In this document: one piece after another, positions 49,922-58,819 of the stretch
Position numbering within the stretch: the stretch's first letter is position 1
Layout: each line of letters begins with the position of its first letter
Assembly (NCBI GenBank): GCA_040902885.1
Contig: JBBDWK010000052.1
Span: forward strand, 1 to 64,000
Length of the DNA: 64,000 nt
Origin: JBBDWK01 sp040902885
GTDB lineage: Bacteria; Acidobacteriota; Terriglobia; Bryobacterales; Bryobacteraceae
Reading direction: 5' to 3'
The notes under the pieces: model-generated
Database searches by the model: none
What the model was told of the DNA's origin: nothing
The model's input: the letters and a program-made list of their open reading frames with translations, nothing else
Made by a program: the position numbers and the translations under genes

Positions 49922-51388
49922 TCATGCGATGATCTCGCGAATCGGCTTGCCGTGATCGATTTCCAGCCGCTTGCGCCCGGGCACGTCCAGCCTTTTGGCG
50001 TCCAGACCCAGTTGGTGCAGCACCGTGGCATGGATATCCGTGACATAGTGGCGGTGTTCGACCGCATGGAAGCCGATCTCGTCGGTGGCGCCGTGCACAA
50101 GGCCGGCCTTGATGCCGCCGCCGGCCATCCAGACCGAGAAGCCGAAGGGATGATGGTCGCGGCCGTTGGAATTTTCCGCGCCGGGGGTGCGGCCGAACTC
50201 CGTGGCCCATACGACCAGCGTTTCATCCAGCAGGCCTCGCTGTTTGAGATCCTTCAACAGGCCGGCGATGGGCTGGTCCACCTTGGAGGCCAGACCGGAA
50301 TGATTCTTCTTCAGGTCCTTGTGGGCGTCCCAGGCATTGCCGGAGCCTCCGTGATAAATCTGCACGAACCGGACGCCGCGTTCGGAGAGGCGGCGCGCCG
50401 CGAGACAGACCTGCCCAAAGGGCTTCGATACGTCGTTGTCCAGACCGTAAAGGCTCTGCGTCTCCTGGCTCTCCTCTTTGAAGCTGATGGCCTCCGGCAC
50501 CGCCATCTGCATGCGGAAGGCAAGCTCGTAGGACTTGATGCGCGCCCGGAGCGCGGCGTCGGACGGGTATTCGACGGCCGCGAGACTGTTCAGCTTATTG
50601 AGAAACTCGAATTCCCGCTTCTGCTCTTCGCGGTAGACCTGCGGCCCAGGAGAGACGAACGGGAGCGGCTTTTCGGGATCCACTTCGAGATACACGCCGG
50701 AGTGCTCCGGCCCAAGATACCCGGAGCCGTGCGTGCCGACGCCGCCGCAGCAGTCGCCGGGAGGCTCGCCGAGGACCACGAACGAGGGCAGATTCTCGTT
50801 CATCGACCCGAGGCCGTAGTGAACCCAGGAGCCCAGCGTGGGCAGGTAGCCGTCGAAGATGTGCCGCCCGGTGTGGAACTGGAGGATGGCCCCGTGATCG
50901 TTATCCGTGGTCCACGTGGAGCGGATCAGCGAGACCTCGTGCATCATGTCGCCCATGTGCGGGAACCAGTCGCTGACGTCCACGCCGTTTTGCCCGCGCT
51001 GGCGATGGCCGGTCTGCATGGGGTAAAGCGTGAGCTTGATCTGATGCTGGCCGGGGACGAACTCCTTGAAATTCTCCTTGACGAACGGGCTGGTCAGCAC
51101 GTCTTTGTGAGGCGTCTCCGAGAGCTGCTTGCCGGCGAACTTGTTGAGCGCGGGTTTCGGATCGAACGACTCGACGTGGCTCACTCCTCCAAGCATGAAC
51201 AGCCAGATGACGCGCTTGGCCTTGGGCTGAAAGTGCGGCTTGCCGTCGGGCGCGGTCCAGTTGTCTTCATTGGCGCCAGCGCGGCCGGGAAGCAGCGTGC
51301 CAAGGGCCAGGCCCGTAAGCCCCATGCAGGTGTCGGACAGAAAGACCCTGCGGGAACGGCGGTCGGAGCAGATGTGCGGTCGCTGCAT
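49922..51388 (-). CDS. DUF1501 family protein (second copy), Tat-exported
   Basis: A 488-aa exported protein with leader SRRVFLSDTCMGLTGLALG and DUF1501 motifs MLGGVSHVESFDPKP, LAARRLSERGVRFVQIYHGG, WDAHKDLKKNH, VVWATEFGRTPG, GRDHHPFGFSVWMAGGGIKAG and IHATVLHQLGLD. Same family as the gene at 22464 but clearly a different lineage. It is 10 bases downstream of the matching DUF1549/1553 gene. The role is probably periplasmic hydrolysis or desulfation of complex glycans, not proven. Confidence 0.92.
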   Translation of the reverse strand: MQRPHICSDRRSRRVFLSDTCMGLTGLALGTLLPGRAGANEDNWTAPDGKPHFQPKAKRVIWLFMLGGVSHVESFDPKPALNKFAGKQLSETPHKDVLTSPFVKENFKEFVPGQHQIKLTLYPMQTGHRQRGQNGVDVSDWFPHMGDMMHEVSLIRSTWTTDNDHGAILQFHTGRHIFDGYLPTLGSWVHYGLGSMNENLPSFVVLGEPPGDCCGGVGTHGSGYLGPEHSGVYLEVDPEKPLPFVSPGPQVYREEQKREFEFLNKLNSLAAVEYPSDAALRARIKSYELAFRMQMAVPEAISFKEESQETQSLYGLDNDVSKPFGQVCLAARRLSERGVRFVQIYHGGSGNAWDAHKDLKKNHSGLASKVDQPIAGLLKDLKQRGLLDETLVVWATEFGRTPGAENSNGRDHHPFGFSVWMAGGGIKAGLVHGATDEIGFHAVEHRHYVTDIHATVLHQLGLDAKRLDVPGRKRLEIDHGKPIREIIA

Positions 51389-51398
51389 AGGGCACTCC

Positions 51399-54050
51399 TT
51401 AACGGATGGTCACAAAATCGTTGTGATTCAGCAGCACGTGAACCAAACTTTCGCGGGCGCGCTGCACGGGGTCCGCGGACGGTTTGACGGAAGCCTCCGG
51501 ACCGGATTCGAACGCGGTCAGCTTCGCGGGGTCGCGATAGAGCGCCGCCTGTTCTTCCAGATAACGCACGGATTCCCGCGCCTCATCGGGCGACGGCGCG
51601 CGCCCGAGAATGCGCTCGAACGCGGCGGCGGCTAAGGTTTCGTCGGAGACGGCGTTCGCGCCGGGAGAGAGTTGCGCGGCGATGGTGCGCGCCACGTCGA
51701 AGCTCAGCTTGCCGTTGGCCAGCGCGAGGGCCTGCTGCGGCACTATGCTTTCGCTCCGCTCGAAGCATTCGTTCGGGCTGGCCGCGTCGAAGACCTTCAG
51801 CATGTCCACCTGGAGGTCCGGGGCGTGGCGGAAGTAGAGGCTGCGGCGGTAGACTTCGTGTGCCTTCGTCTCGTCGATCTCCGGACCGCCCATGGCAGTG
51901 TCGAGCTTGCCGGCGAGCGCGAGCATGCTGTCGCGCACCGCCTCGGCCTCCATCCGGCGGACGTTCATCCGCCATAAGTAGATGTTGTCGGAATCGGCCT
52001 TGGCTTGCGGCGACTCGGCCGTCCAGCCCGAAGACCGCATCCGGTACGCCTGCGATGTGACGATCAGGCGGTGGATGGCCTTCATGTCCCAATTGCGCTC
52101 CATGAACTCCACGGCCAGCCAATCCATCAGCTCGGGATGGGACGGCGGCTTGCCGCTCTTGCCGAAATTGAACACCGTGGGCACCAGCGGATTGCCGAAG
52201 TGGCGCAGCCAGATGTGGTTGATGGCGACGCGGGCGGTGAGCGGGTTGTCCTTGGACGCGATCCACTTGGCCAATGCCAGGCGGCGGCCGGAACTTGTGG
52301 TGGGGTACTTGGAACCGATGGGCGTGTAGCCCTCGGCGGGCTCCTTGAGAGCCTTTACGGCAGCCTCCAGTTTTCGGGTAGCGGCGCCCAGCTTCTTCTC
52401 GTCGGTCTTCGCCGGATCGCTCCGCGCCTGATCGAATTCGTAGTGGGCGAGGATGATCTCGGCTTCCGCCCGGATCGTATTCGCGTGCCGCTCCAGCTTT
52501 CGCGCCTCTTCGGCCAGTTGTTCCGAGTTGGGTGGAACGGGTGTGGCCATCGCGGTAAGGTCGGCTTGAATGCGTGCTTCGAGAGCCGGAAGATCGGCCT
52601 TGGCCCCTTCCAGGCGCTTTTCGGCGGAGGCGATCACGGGCGCCGGTTCGGGTTTCTCCCTGGCCTTCTTCAGATCGGCTTCGGTCTTCTCAATCCGTGC
52701 CTTCGCCTGCGCGACCAGATCCTGAGGCACGAAGGGCCGGCCGGCCGGGAAGTAGTCCTCGACGGGAAGCGAAATGGGTTTGATCGGCAAATTGGCGTTG
52801 CCGAACATCTGGGGCACGCCCGGCTGGAGGATGACGGAAGTGTCCGGGTTGGATTCATTGCCGCGGATGAAGCGATAGGTGGGGCGCGAGGCGTCCGCGT
52901 CATAGACGCGGGCGAGACCGTCCTTCACCGTATCGGCCTCGCCGGGGACGCGGTCCGTGCGAACCTCGTGAGGCTCGAAGAAGGCGCGGAAACGGTAATA
53001 CTCGGTCTGGGCGATGGGGTCGTATTTGTGCGTGTGGCAGCGCGCGCACTTCATGGTGAGGCCGAGAAACGCCGTGTTGGTGTATTCGACGATGTCCTGC
53101 AACCAGACATTCCGGTTGAACATGTACCAGTTGCGGGCGAGAAAGCCGGTGGCTCGGGCGATGTCGGGATCGCCGGGCGCGAGTTCGTCGCCAGCGATCA
53201 TCTCCAGGATCATGCGGTCGTACGGCTTGTTTTTGTTGACGGAAGCGACGGTCCAATCGCGCCACCGCCAGATATGGCGCTGCGAGTAGCGAACCTGATT
53301 CTGGACGCGCCAGCCGTACCAGTCCGAGTAACGCCAGACGTCGAGCCAGTGCCGGCCCCACCGCTCGCCATGCTGGGGACTGGCGAGAAGCCGGTCGACC
53401 ACTTTCTCGTAGGCCATTGGGTCCTTATCCGCGAGAAAGGCGGTCAGCTCCGGATCGGAAGGCGGCAGACCGGTGAGGTCCAGGTAGAGGCGGCGAAGGA
53501 GCGTGCGGCTGCCGGTTTGCGGCAGCGGGGTGAGGCCGCGCTTCTCATGTTCGGCCGCAAGAAATGCGTCGATGGGGTTGTGCGACCACGGCACGTTTCG
53601 GACTTTTGGCAGGGCCGCGCGGACGGGCTTGCGGAAGGCCCAGTGGTTGGCCGCGCCGGAAACATCCACGGCATCGGGGTCCACGATGGGCTCGCCATAG
53701 GGGACCCCGAGCGTGATCCATTCCTGGAACCGGGCGATGGCGTCGTCAGGCAGCTTCTTTCCCTTGAAGGGCATGCCCGGCTCGGTGACGTGCGCAACCA
53801 GCTTATAGAGCTGCGAGGCCGCGGGATTGCCGGAGATCACGACAGGACCGTGCTCACTGCCCCGAAGAAGCGCCTCGCGAGTGGATAGGTCGAGCCCGCC
53901 CTGCTTCACCTTCTCGTTGTGGCATCCCAGACAGTTGCGCTCGAGCAGGGGCTGGATTTCGTCGCGATAGAACTTGGCGGACGAGGCTCCGGTTTGCGCC
54001 CAGGTCCATCCCGTGGCGAGCGCCAGGCAGAAGATCACGCGGAGCAGCAT
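51399..54050 (-). CDS. PSCyt1-DUF1549-DUF1553 protein (second copy)
   Basis: An 883-aa exported protein with signal peptide (MLLRVIFCLALATGWTWA), heme motif NCLGCHNEKV, DUF1549 (GRHWLDVWRYSDWYGW) with the second motif KCARCHTHKYDPIAQTEYY, a charged coiled-coil linker (AKARIEKTEADLKKAREKPE.. and RLEGAKADLPALEARIQAD), then DUF1553 (NPLTARVAINHIWLRHFG, LMDWLAVEFMERNWDMKAIHRLIVTSQAYRM). The linker is longer than in the 23914 copy. It forms an operon with the DUF1501 gene. Confidence 0.92.
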   Translation of the reverse strand: MLLRVIFCLALATGWTWAQTGASSAKFYRDEIQPLLERNCLGCHNEKVKQGGLDLSTREALLRGSEHGPVVISGNPAASQLYKLVAHVTEPGMPFKGKKLPDDAIARFQEWITLGVPYGEPIVDPDAVDVSGAANHWAFRKPVRAALPKVRNVPWSHNPIDAFLAAEHEKRGLTPLPQTGSRTLLRRLYLDLTGLPPSDPELTAFLADKDPMAYEKVVDRLLASPQHGERWGRHWLDVWRYSDWYGWRVQNQVRYSQRHIWRWRDWTVASVNKNKPYDRMILEMIAGDELAPGDPDIARATGFLARNWYMFNRNVWLQDIVEYTNTAFLGLTMKCARCHTHKYDPIAQTEYYRFRAFFEPHEVRTDRVPGEADTVKDGLARVYDADASRPTYRFIRGNESNPDTSVILQPGVPQMFGNANLPIKPISLPVEDYFPAGRPFVPQDLVAQAKARIEKTEADLKKAREKPEPAPVIASAEKRLEGAKADLPALEARIQADLTAMATPVPPNSEQLAEEARKLERHANTIRAEAEIILAHYEFDQARSDPAKTDEKKLGAATRKLEAAVKALKEPAEGYTPIGSKYPTTSSGRRLALAKWIASKDNPLTARVAINHIWLRHFGNPLVPTVFNFGKSGKPPSHPELMDWLAVEFMERNWDMKAIHRLIVTSQAYRMRSSGWTAESPQAKADSDNIYLWRMNVRRMEAEAVRDSMLALAGKLDTAMGGPEIDETKAHEVYRRSLYFRHAPDLQVDMLKVFDAASPNECFERSESIVPQQALALANGKLSFDVARTIAAQLSPGANAVSDETLAAAAFERILGRAPSPDEARESVRYLEEQAALYRDPAKLTAFESGPEASVKPSADPVQRARESLVHVLLNHNDFVTIR

Positions 54051-54131
54051 GGTATTCGCTGTCTATATTAGACCACCCAGATCGGGGTGCGGCGGAGCCG
54101 TCCAGCCTGCCGAACGGATTCGATGGGTGGG

Positions 54132-54533
54132 TTATTCGACAGCAGAGACGACATCGGATTCAATGATGCGCCGATCCGAGGTCAGCAAGCGCAAGCCATG
54201 CACTCGGGCAGTGGCGACTATCACGCGGTCTGCCGGGTCGCGCAGGACCCTCAGAAACGAGACCTCCTTGGCGATATCAATCGTGAGCGGAAGGATGCGA
54301 AAGACTGGACTCGCCTCCAGTTCGCTGAAGACTTCGTCCATGCTGAGTTTCGTCCGGAGCCGACCGTCACCCAGCAGTATTGCCATCTCAATCAGGGTGA
54401 TGCCGCTGATCGCTACTGTTTCGCGCCGCCGAACGGCCTCAGTGAGGATTCGCGTCTGATCTCGCGACAGCCGCTTTGGATTCACAAGCCAACGAACGAC
54501 GATATGGGTGTCCAGCAAGACCCGGGGGGTCAA
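54132..54533 (-). CDS. PIN-domain toxin (VapC-like) of a Phd/PIN pair
   Basis: A 133-aa protein with TTG start at 54533, overlapping the antitoxin stop (TTGA). Motifs: RVLLDTHIVVRWL (first Asp), ISGITLIEMAIL (Glu), LRDPADRVIVATA (Asp/Asp) and LLTSDRRIIE (last Asp). This PIN subgroup commonly pairs with Phd/YefM antitoxins. It is predicted to be an Mg2+-dependent RNase. An open frame upstream of the TTG belongs to the antitoxin gene in another frame. Confidence 0.88.
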   Translation of the reverse strand: MTPRVLLDTHIVVRWLVNPKRLSRDQTRILTEAVRRRETVAISGITLIEMAILLGDGRLRTKLSMDEVFSELEASPVFRILPLTIDIAKEVSFLRVLRDPADRVIVATARVHGLRLLTSDRRIIESDVVSAVE

Positions 54534-54790
54534 CCCATGTTCTCCGAATCTTGTCCAACAACGTCCCAGAGATGAGAGGTGTCGAGGTTTACGATGTCGC
54601 CCACGATTTCGACTTTGCCGGCCCAAGCGCCCTTCGGCGACTTCCAGGGCTTCTTGCTCACCGGCTGCAGAGTCGCCACCGGACGGCCGCGTTTCGTAAC
54701 CGTGATTGTATCGCCCCTGTCATCGACTTCGTCCAGCAGGGCCAGACACTTGGCCTTCAGTTCCGTTGCGGTGACCACGCGGTTTCCCAT
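54530..54790 (-). CDS. Phd/YefM-type antitoxin
   Basis: An 86-aa protein starting MGNRVVTATELKAKCLALLDEVDDRGDTITVTKRGRPVATLQP, the classic Phd/YefM N-terminal DNA-binding fold. The remaining residues (about 45-86, DIVNLDTSHLWDVVG) form the toxin-binding tail. The ATG at 54790 is chosen because the extra 11 upstream codons lack family similarity. A TATGAT lies 6 bases before this ATG. With the PIN gene it forms a self-regulated type II module. Confidence 0.87.
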   Translation of the reverse strand: MGNRVVTATELKAKCLALLDEVDDRGDTITVTKRGRPVATLQPVSKKPWKSPKGAWAGKVEIVGDIVNLDTSHLWDVVGQDSENMG

Positions 54791-54796
54791 ACCTCG

Positions 54797-54802
54797 ATCA
54801 TA
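54797..54802 (-). promoter_or_regulatory. TATGAT -10-like element before the Phd antitoxin
   Basis: Six bases separate TATGAT from the antitoxin ATG, so a leaderless message is likely. No strong -35 element. Confidence 0.4.
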
Positions 54803-54936
54803 CCGCGGAGGAGATCGGGTCACCTGACCAGTCCGGCCGACGCAACCATCGGTGGTGGCAATCGACTATGCGCGTTTTGGCGCGTATTTTTCTAACTTCG
54901 TATTTTGTACAATGACCGGGCGGTGGCGCTTCGATT

Positions 54937-55053
54937 ATGAGTAGGCCGTCGATCGGCGTAGCTCTTTTTACATTCGCGATCGATGTCCCGGATGATCTGC
55001 AGGACTTCAATCAGGGGGAGTTAATCAATTCACTCTGCGCCAGACACCTATAG
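54937..55053 (+). CDS. Possible 38-aa small protein
   Basis: ATG-initiated frame of 38 codons plus TAG, with composition that reads like protein (RPSIGVALFTFAIDVPDD, then ELINSLCARHL). Upstream are TTGGCG and TATTTT about 18 bases apart. No ribosome-binding site and no recognised family. It may be a gene fragment or chance. Confidence 0.2.
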   Translation: MSRPSIGVALFTFAIDVPDDLQDFNQGELINSLCARHL

Positions 55054-55132
55054 TGGCGCCAGCTGCCGTCCCCGAGCCGACAACACGATTCTGGTCGGCG
55101 TCGGATTAGCCTGCCTCGCAGCCGCGGTTAGA

Positions 55133-55162
55133 TTGCGCCCTTACCCCGCCGCCGTGTAGATT
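55133..55162 (+). promoter_or_regulatory. Promoter of the DUF1592 gene
   Basis: TTGCGC (55133-55138), an 18-base spacer and TAGATT (55157-55162), ending 6 bases before the GTG start at 55169: another leaderless-type layout. Confidence 0.35.
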
Positions 55163-55168
55163 TGCTGT

Positions 55169-57481
55169 GTGCGTTCCCTGCTGCCTGTCGCTTTGTTGCT
55201 CGCCACGGCGGGTGCGGTTTGGCCGGAACCCGGCGCGCCGGAAGAGTTCTCGCGTTCCGTGCGCCCGGTCCTGACGGAACACTGTTCGGCCTGCCACAAT
55301 CCCGACAATCCCAAGAACCGGATCGGCTTCCTGAAGGCCGAAACGGCCAAGGATATCGAGAAGCAGCGCGGGTTGTGGCGCAACGTGGCGGCGCAACTGC
55401 GAAACCGGACCATGCCGCCCGTCGCCTCCAAACTGACGGAACAGGACCGCCTCCGCGTCTCCACCTGGATCGACGAGCGGCTTCGCCAGACAGCGTGCAG
55501 CGGCGAAGACTATGCCGGCCCGGCCATCGTCCGCCGGCTCAACCGCCGCGAGTATCGCGGCAGCATTCGCGATCTGTTTGGGGTGGATCTCGCCGTCAAC
55601 GAAATCTTTCCCGCCGACGGTTCGGGCGGCGAAGGATTCGATACCAACGGCGAAACCCTGTTCGTGCCGCCGCTGATCATGGAGCGGTATGTCGAAGCCG
55701 CGCAGCAGATTCTCGACCGCGCCATCATCGCACCGCCCGTGCAGAAGAGCTTCAACGGCTATGAATTGCAACCGGCCGCCGCGGCGGGAACCAATCCTAA
55801 GCGCCTAATGGCTCCGGGCGAGGAGCTCTCCGGCGCGATCTCCGTCTACGCCGACGGCGAGTACGACCTTCGCGTATCGCTCGAGCGGCCCCGCGAACGC
55901 CCCGTGGAAGTAACCGTCAAAGTGGACGGTTTGGAAGCGGGCGTTCTGCTGTTCCAGCGGTATGAATCGAAAGGCGCAGCCACGCGGGCGCGGACGGTGC
56001 GTTTGGCGCGCGGAGCCCACACGCTTGCGGTGCAGGCGCGCGAATTCCCGGTCGAGATTTTTCATCTGACCGTCACGCAGAAGCGGCAGGAGCCCTCGGC
56101 GGAGAAGAAGGCGCTTCACTACCGGCTTTTTGGCATGGAGCCTGGCGAAACGCCGGTACAGCCCCGGAGAGCGGCGGAACGGCTGCTGGCCAAGATCGCG
56201 CGCCGCGCCTACCGGCGTCCGGTGGAGCCAGCCGAGATTGACCGGCTGCTCGCCATGTACGACCGGGCGGCCGAGCGCGGCGACCCGTATGAAGAACGCA
56301 TCAAGCTGTCGCTCAAGGCGCTGCTTGTATCGCCCAGCTTCCTGTTCCGGATCGAGGAGGGGCACGCCCAGCCCGGAATCCGCCCGCTTAGCGACCACGA
56401 GATTGCGGCGCGGCTCTCCTATTTCCTCTGGTCGACCATGCCGGACGAGGAACTCTCGCGTCTCGCCGATGAGGGGCGGCTGCAGGATCCCAAGGTGCTG
56501 GCGGCGCAACTGGATCGCATGCTCGACGATCCGCGGTCTCGCGTCTTCGCCAACGCATTCATCGGACAGTGGCTCGGCACGAAGGACGTCGGCGGGCGGG
56601 TCGCCCCTACCGTTGCCGAAGTGCAGCACTTCTACACGCCCGAGGTGGCGGCCGACCTGCGGGACGAGCCGGTGGTCCTGTTCCATCACATCATTGGGGA
56701 GAACCGCAGTCTGTTGGACCTGCTGGACGGCGATTACACCTTCCTGACGGACCGGCTGGTGAAGTTCTACGAATTGGACGGTCAGGTGAAGGGTGTGCAC
56801 GACAGCGTCTTCCAGCGCGTGCAATGGCCGGACCGGCGGCGCGGCGGAATCCTCGGCATGGGCTCGGTGCTGGCCCTGACATCGCACTTCAAGCAGACCA
56901 GCCCGGTGCTGCGCGGCGCCTGGGTGCTCGAAACTCTGCTCGGAACGACTGTGCCCGCGCCCCCGCCCGACGTGCCGCCGCTCGATACCGAGGCCAATAA
57001 GAAGTCGAGCCTGACCGTCCGGCAGAAGCTGATGAAGCACCGGGAAGATCCTTCCTGCGCCGCCTGCCACAATCTTATGGACCCGATCGGATTCGGGCTT
57101 GAGAATTTCGACTGGCTGGGCCGCTGGCGCGACAGCGAGAACGGACAGCCGATTGACTCGTCCGGAGTGATGCCCTCGGGGGAAAAGTTCGACGGTCCGG
57201 TGGAGCTTCGGCGGATTCTGCTGAACCGGAAGCGGGAGTTCGTGCGGCACCTGACGGGGAAGGTGCTCGGTTATGCGCTGGGCCGCAGCCTGCAGGATGC
57301 CGACCAGTGCACGGTCCAGCGGATCGTGGAAGCCGTAGAAAAGGACAACTATGGCGCGAGGACGCTGCTGCGCGAAGTGGCGCTGAGCGTCCCGTTCCGC
57401 AACACCCAGGGCCAGAACGGACAAGCGGAGCCTACGCCGGCCTCGCCGCGCCGCAGGCCGCGTCCGCTATCGGAGAAATAG
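55169..57481 (+). CDS. DUF1592-type planctomycete cytochrome protein
   Basis: A 770-aa exported protein (signal peptide SLLPVALLLATAGAVW). Domain order: cytochrome-like HCSACHNPDNP; DUF1587-like (VRRLNRREYRGSIRDLFGVDLAVNEIFPADGSGGEGFDTNGE); a carbohydrate-binding-like beta region (YDLRVSLERPRERPVEVTVKVDG); DUF1595/DUF1592 (RRAYRRPVEPAEIDRLL, LSYFLWSTMPDEELSRLADEG, FANAFIGQWLG); DUF1588 (RRGGILGMGSVLALTSHFKQTSPVLRGAWVLE) with a second motif CAACHNLMDPIGFGLENFD; and DUF1585 at the C-terminus. The start is GTG. Such proteins usually sit next to a DUF1552 gene, which here lies 6 kb downstream at 63353. Confidence 0.9.
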   Translation: MRSLLPVALLLATAGAVWPEPGAPEEFSRSVRPVLTEHCSACHNPDNPKNRIGFLKAETAKDIEKQRGLWRNVAAQLRNRTMPPVASKLTEQDRLRVSTWIDERLRQTACSGEDYAGPAIVRRLNRREYRGSIRDLFGVDLAVNEIFPADGSGGEGFDTNGETLFVPPLIMERYVEAAQQILDRAIIAPPVQKSFNGYELQPAAAAGTNPKRLMAPGEELSGAISVYADGEYDLRVSLERPRERPVEVTVKVDGLEAGVLLFQRYESKGAATRARTVRLARGAHTLAVQAREFPVEIFHLTVTQKRQEPSAEKKALHYRLFGMEPGETPVQPRRAAERLLAKIARRAYRRPVEPAEIDRLLAMYDRAAERGDPYEERIKLSLKALLVSPSFLFRIEEGHAQPGIRPLSDHEIAARLSYFLWSTMPDEELSRLADEGRLQDPKVLAAQLDRMLDDPRSRVFANAFIGQWLGTKDVGGRVAPTVAEVQHFYTPEVAADLRDEPVVLFHHIIGENRSLLDLLDGDYTFLTDRLVKFYELDGQVKGVHDSVFQRVQWPDRRRGGILGMGSVLALTSHFKQTSPVLRGAWVLETLLGTTVPAPPPDVPPLDTEANKKSSLTVRQKLMKHREDPSCAACHNLMDPIGFGLENFDWLGRWRDSENGQPIDSSGVMPSGEKFDGPVELRRILLNRKREFVRHLTGKVLGYALGRSLQDADQCTVQRIVEAVEKDNYGARTLLREVALSVPFRNTQGQNGQAEPTPASPRRRPRPLSEK

Positions 57482-57509
57482 TGCCGACACAATACCTAGA
57501 GGCGCAACC

Positions 57510-58643
57510 CTACGATTTCATCATTTCGTCCCAGGTCACCTCGCGACGCACATCCATCGCCATTCGGCCCAGGATCGCCGTGAGCGTGCTCTCGGCGCCA
57601 CGGATGGCCGTGTTCTCCGGCCGGCCTTCGGCGATGCGGTTCACGAACTCGGCCACCGAGTCGATGGAAATGTTCCGGGGCGATTTCTCGGCCGTTTCCT
57701 GCCCACGTCCCCGGTAGTGGCGCCAATGATTCTCCGACGTCTCGATCATGCCCTTCTCACCGAAGAACTGCTCGCCGACATCGCGATACCCCGATGACGC
57801 CAGCGTCGCGCCCGAGAGCTGCCCCTGCACCCCCTTGTCGTACTCGTACGCCACGAAGTTGTGGTCCCGCATGTCGCCACGCGGCTTCAGTGTGGATCCG
57901 CCCGAGCCGATAGCGCTCTTCGGGTGGCCCCCCAGGAACCAGTTCAACACGTCGATGCAGTGTACGTTGTTCTCAACGATGAGGTCGCCGGAGAGATCTT
58001 TCCACGCATGCCAGCGCTCGATTTTCTCCCGATCCGTGACCGGCCTCGCCGCGGGTGTAGTGGAAGCCGCCGCGCCTCCGCTCTTGATAAAGTGCGCGTG
58101 GCCCATGTGGATCGCCCCTACGGCGCCTGAGTCCGCGAGCTTCTTCGCCTTTTGATAGACCTGCGCATAGCGCCGCTGGAACCCGAACGCAATGTTCAGC
58201 TTCCGATCGGCGGAGTCCGCTGCCCGCATGATCCGCTTACATCCCTGCACGTCGGCCGATGCGGGCTTCTCAATGTAGATGTGCTTGCCGGACTTGACCG
58301 CGGCTTCGAAATGCTCGGCATGCAAAAACACCGGAGTCGCGATAATGACCGCGTCCACGTCGCTCGCGAGCAGTTGATGGAAGTCCTTGTAGAGTTTTGG
58401 ATTCTCGACGCCAATTTTCTGCTTCGCCTGCTCCATCTTTTCGTCAAAGACGTCACAGAGCGCGACCACGCGGGCGGGCGTCTCCTTCGCTACCAGACCG
58501 GCGACATACGTTCCGCGGTTCCCCGCCCCGATCAGGCCGACGGTCACCGCCGAGTTGGCGGCGGTTCCAACCATTGCCGTGGCAGGCACAATAGCCGCCG
58601 CCCTGAGAATGCCTCGTCGCGATAGTTTTGACTCGGAACTCAT
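57510..58643 (-). CDS. Gfo/Idh/MocA-family oxidoreductase (second copy), Tat-exported
   Basis: A 377-aa protein with Tat-like leader LSRRGILRAAAIVPATAMVG, nucleotide-binding GLIGAGNRGTYVAGLV, EKP motif HIYIEKPASADVQG, and catalytic-region LIVENNVHCIDVLNWFLGG. Strong ribosome-binding site AAAGGAGG and TATAAT upstream. It is transcribed opposite to the TonB receptor. Likely periplasmic sugar or sugar-acid dehydrogenase. Confidence 0.88.
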   Translation of the reverse strand: MSSESKLSRRGILRAAAIVPATAMVGTAANSAVTVGLIGAGNRGTYVAGLVAKETPARVVALCDVFDEKMEQAKQKIGVENPKLYKDFHQLLASDVDAVIIATPVFLHAEHFEAAVKSGKHIYIEKPASADVQGCKRIMRAADSADRKLNIAFGFQRRYAQVYQKAKKLADSGAVGAIHMGHAHFIKSGGAAASTTPAARPVTDREKIERWHAWKDLSGDLIVENNVHCIDVLNWFLGGHPKSAIGSGGSTLKPRGDMRDHNFVAYEYDKGVQGQLSGATLASSGYRDVGEQFFGEKGMIETSENHWRHYRGRGQETAEKSPRNISIDSVAEFVNRIAEGRPENTAIRGAESTLTAILGRMAMDVRREVTWDEMMKS

Positions 58644-58686
58644 GAATTGCCTCCTTTGTAATCCTTCGCGTCAGGATGCCGGGGCC

Positions 58687-58692
58687 ATTATA
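58687..58692 (-). promoter_or_regulatory. TATAAT -10 element for the oxidoreductase gene
   Basis: TATAAT lies 43 bases upstream of the ATG at 58643, giving a normal leader with AAAGGAGG. Contrast with the leaderless-type promoters elsewhere in the window. Confidence 0.45.
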
Positions 58693-58762
58693 TGCCAGGC
58701 CGCTACCTGCGCATAAGAAGTTATTCTTGGCTTTTGTTTAGGAAACTGTCTCACTTTCCCTC

Positions 58763-58790
58763 TTGACATCTTTCCGGAGTAATACATACT
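58763..58790 (+). promoter_or_regulatory. TonB receptor promoter
   Basis: A perfect TTGACA (58763-58768), a 16-base spacer and CATACT (58785-58790), followed by a GGAGAGGGGG ribosome-binding site before the ATG at 58820. GGAAA..TTTCC half sites just upstream (about 58741-58759) may be an operator. Confidence 0.5.
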
Positions 58791-58819
58791 GGGTTTGGAA
58801 AATCCGGAGAGGGGGTTCT

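Larger units (their letters stand above)
54791..55168. other. Intergenic region, low GC in part
   Basis: It contains the antitoxin -10, an AT-rich patch (about 54870-54915) with a small GCGCG..CGCG hairpin followed by T residues that could be a weak terminator, a short plus-strand frame (54937-55053), and the DUF1592 promoter near 55133-55162. No RNA gene recognised. Confidence 0.45.

Noticed and set aside
49919..51487. 522-codon plus-strand open frame
   Set aside because: Antisense shadow of the second DUF1501 gene.
52005..53888. 627-codon plus-strand open frame
   Set aside because: Antisense shadow of the second DUF1549/DUF1553 gene.
55805..57424. 539-codon minus-strand open frame
   Set aside because: Antisense shadow of the DUF1592 gene.
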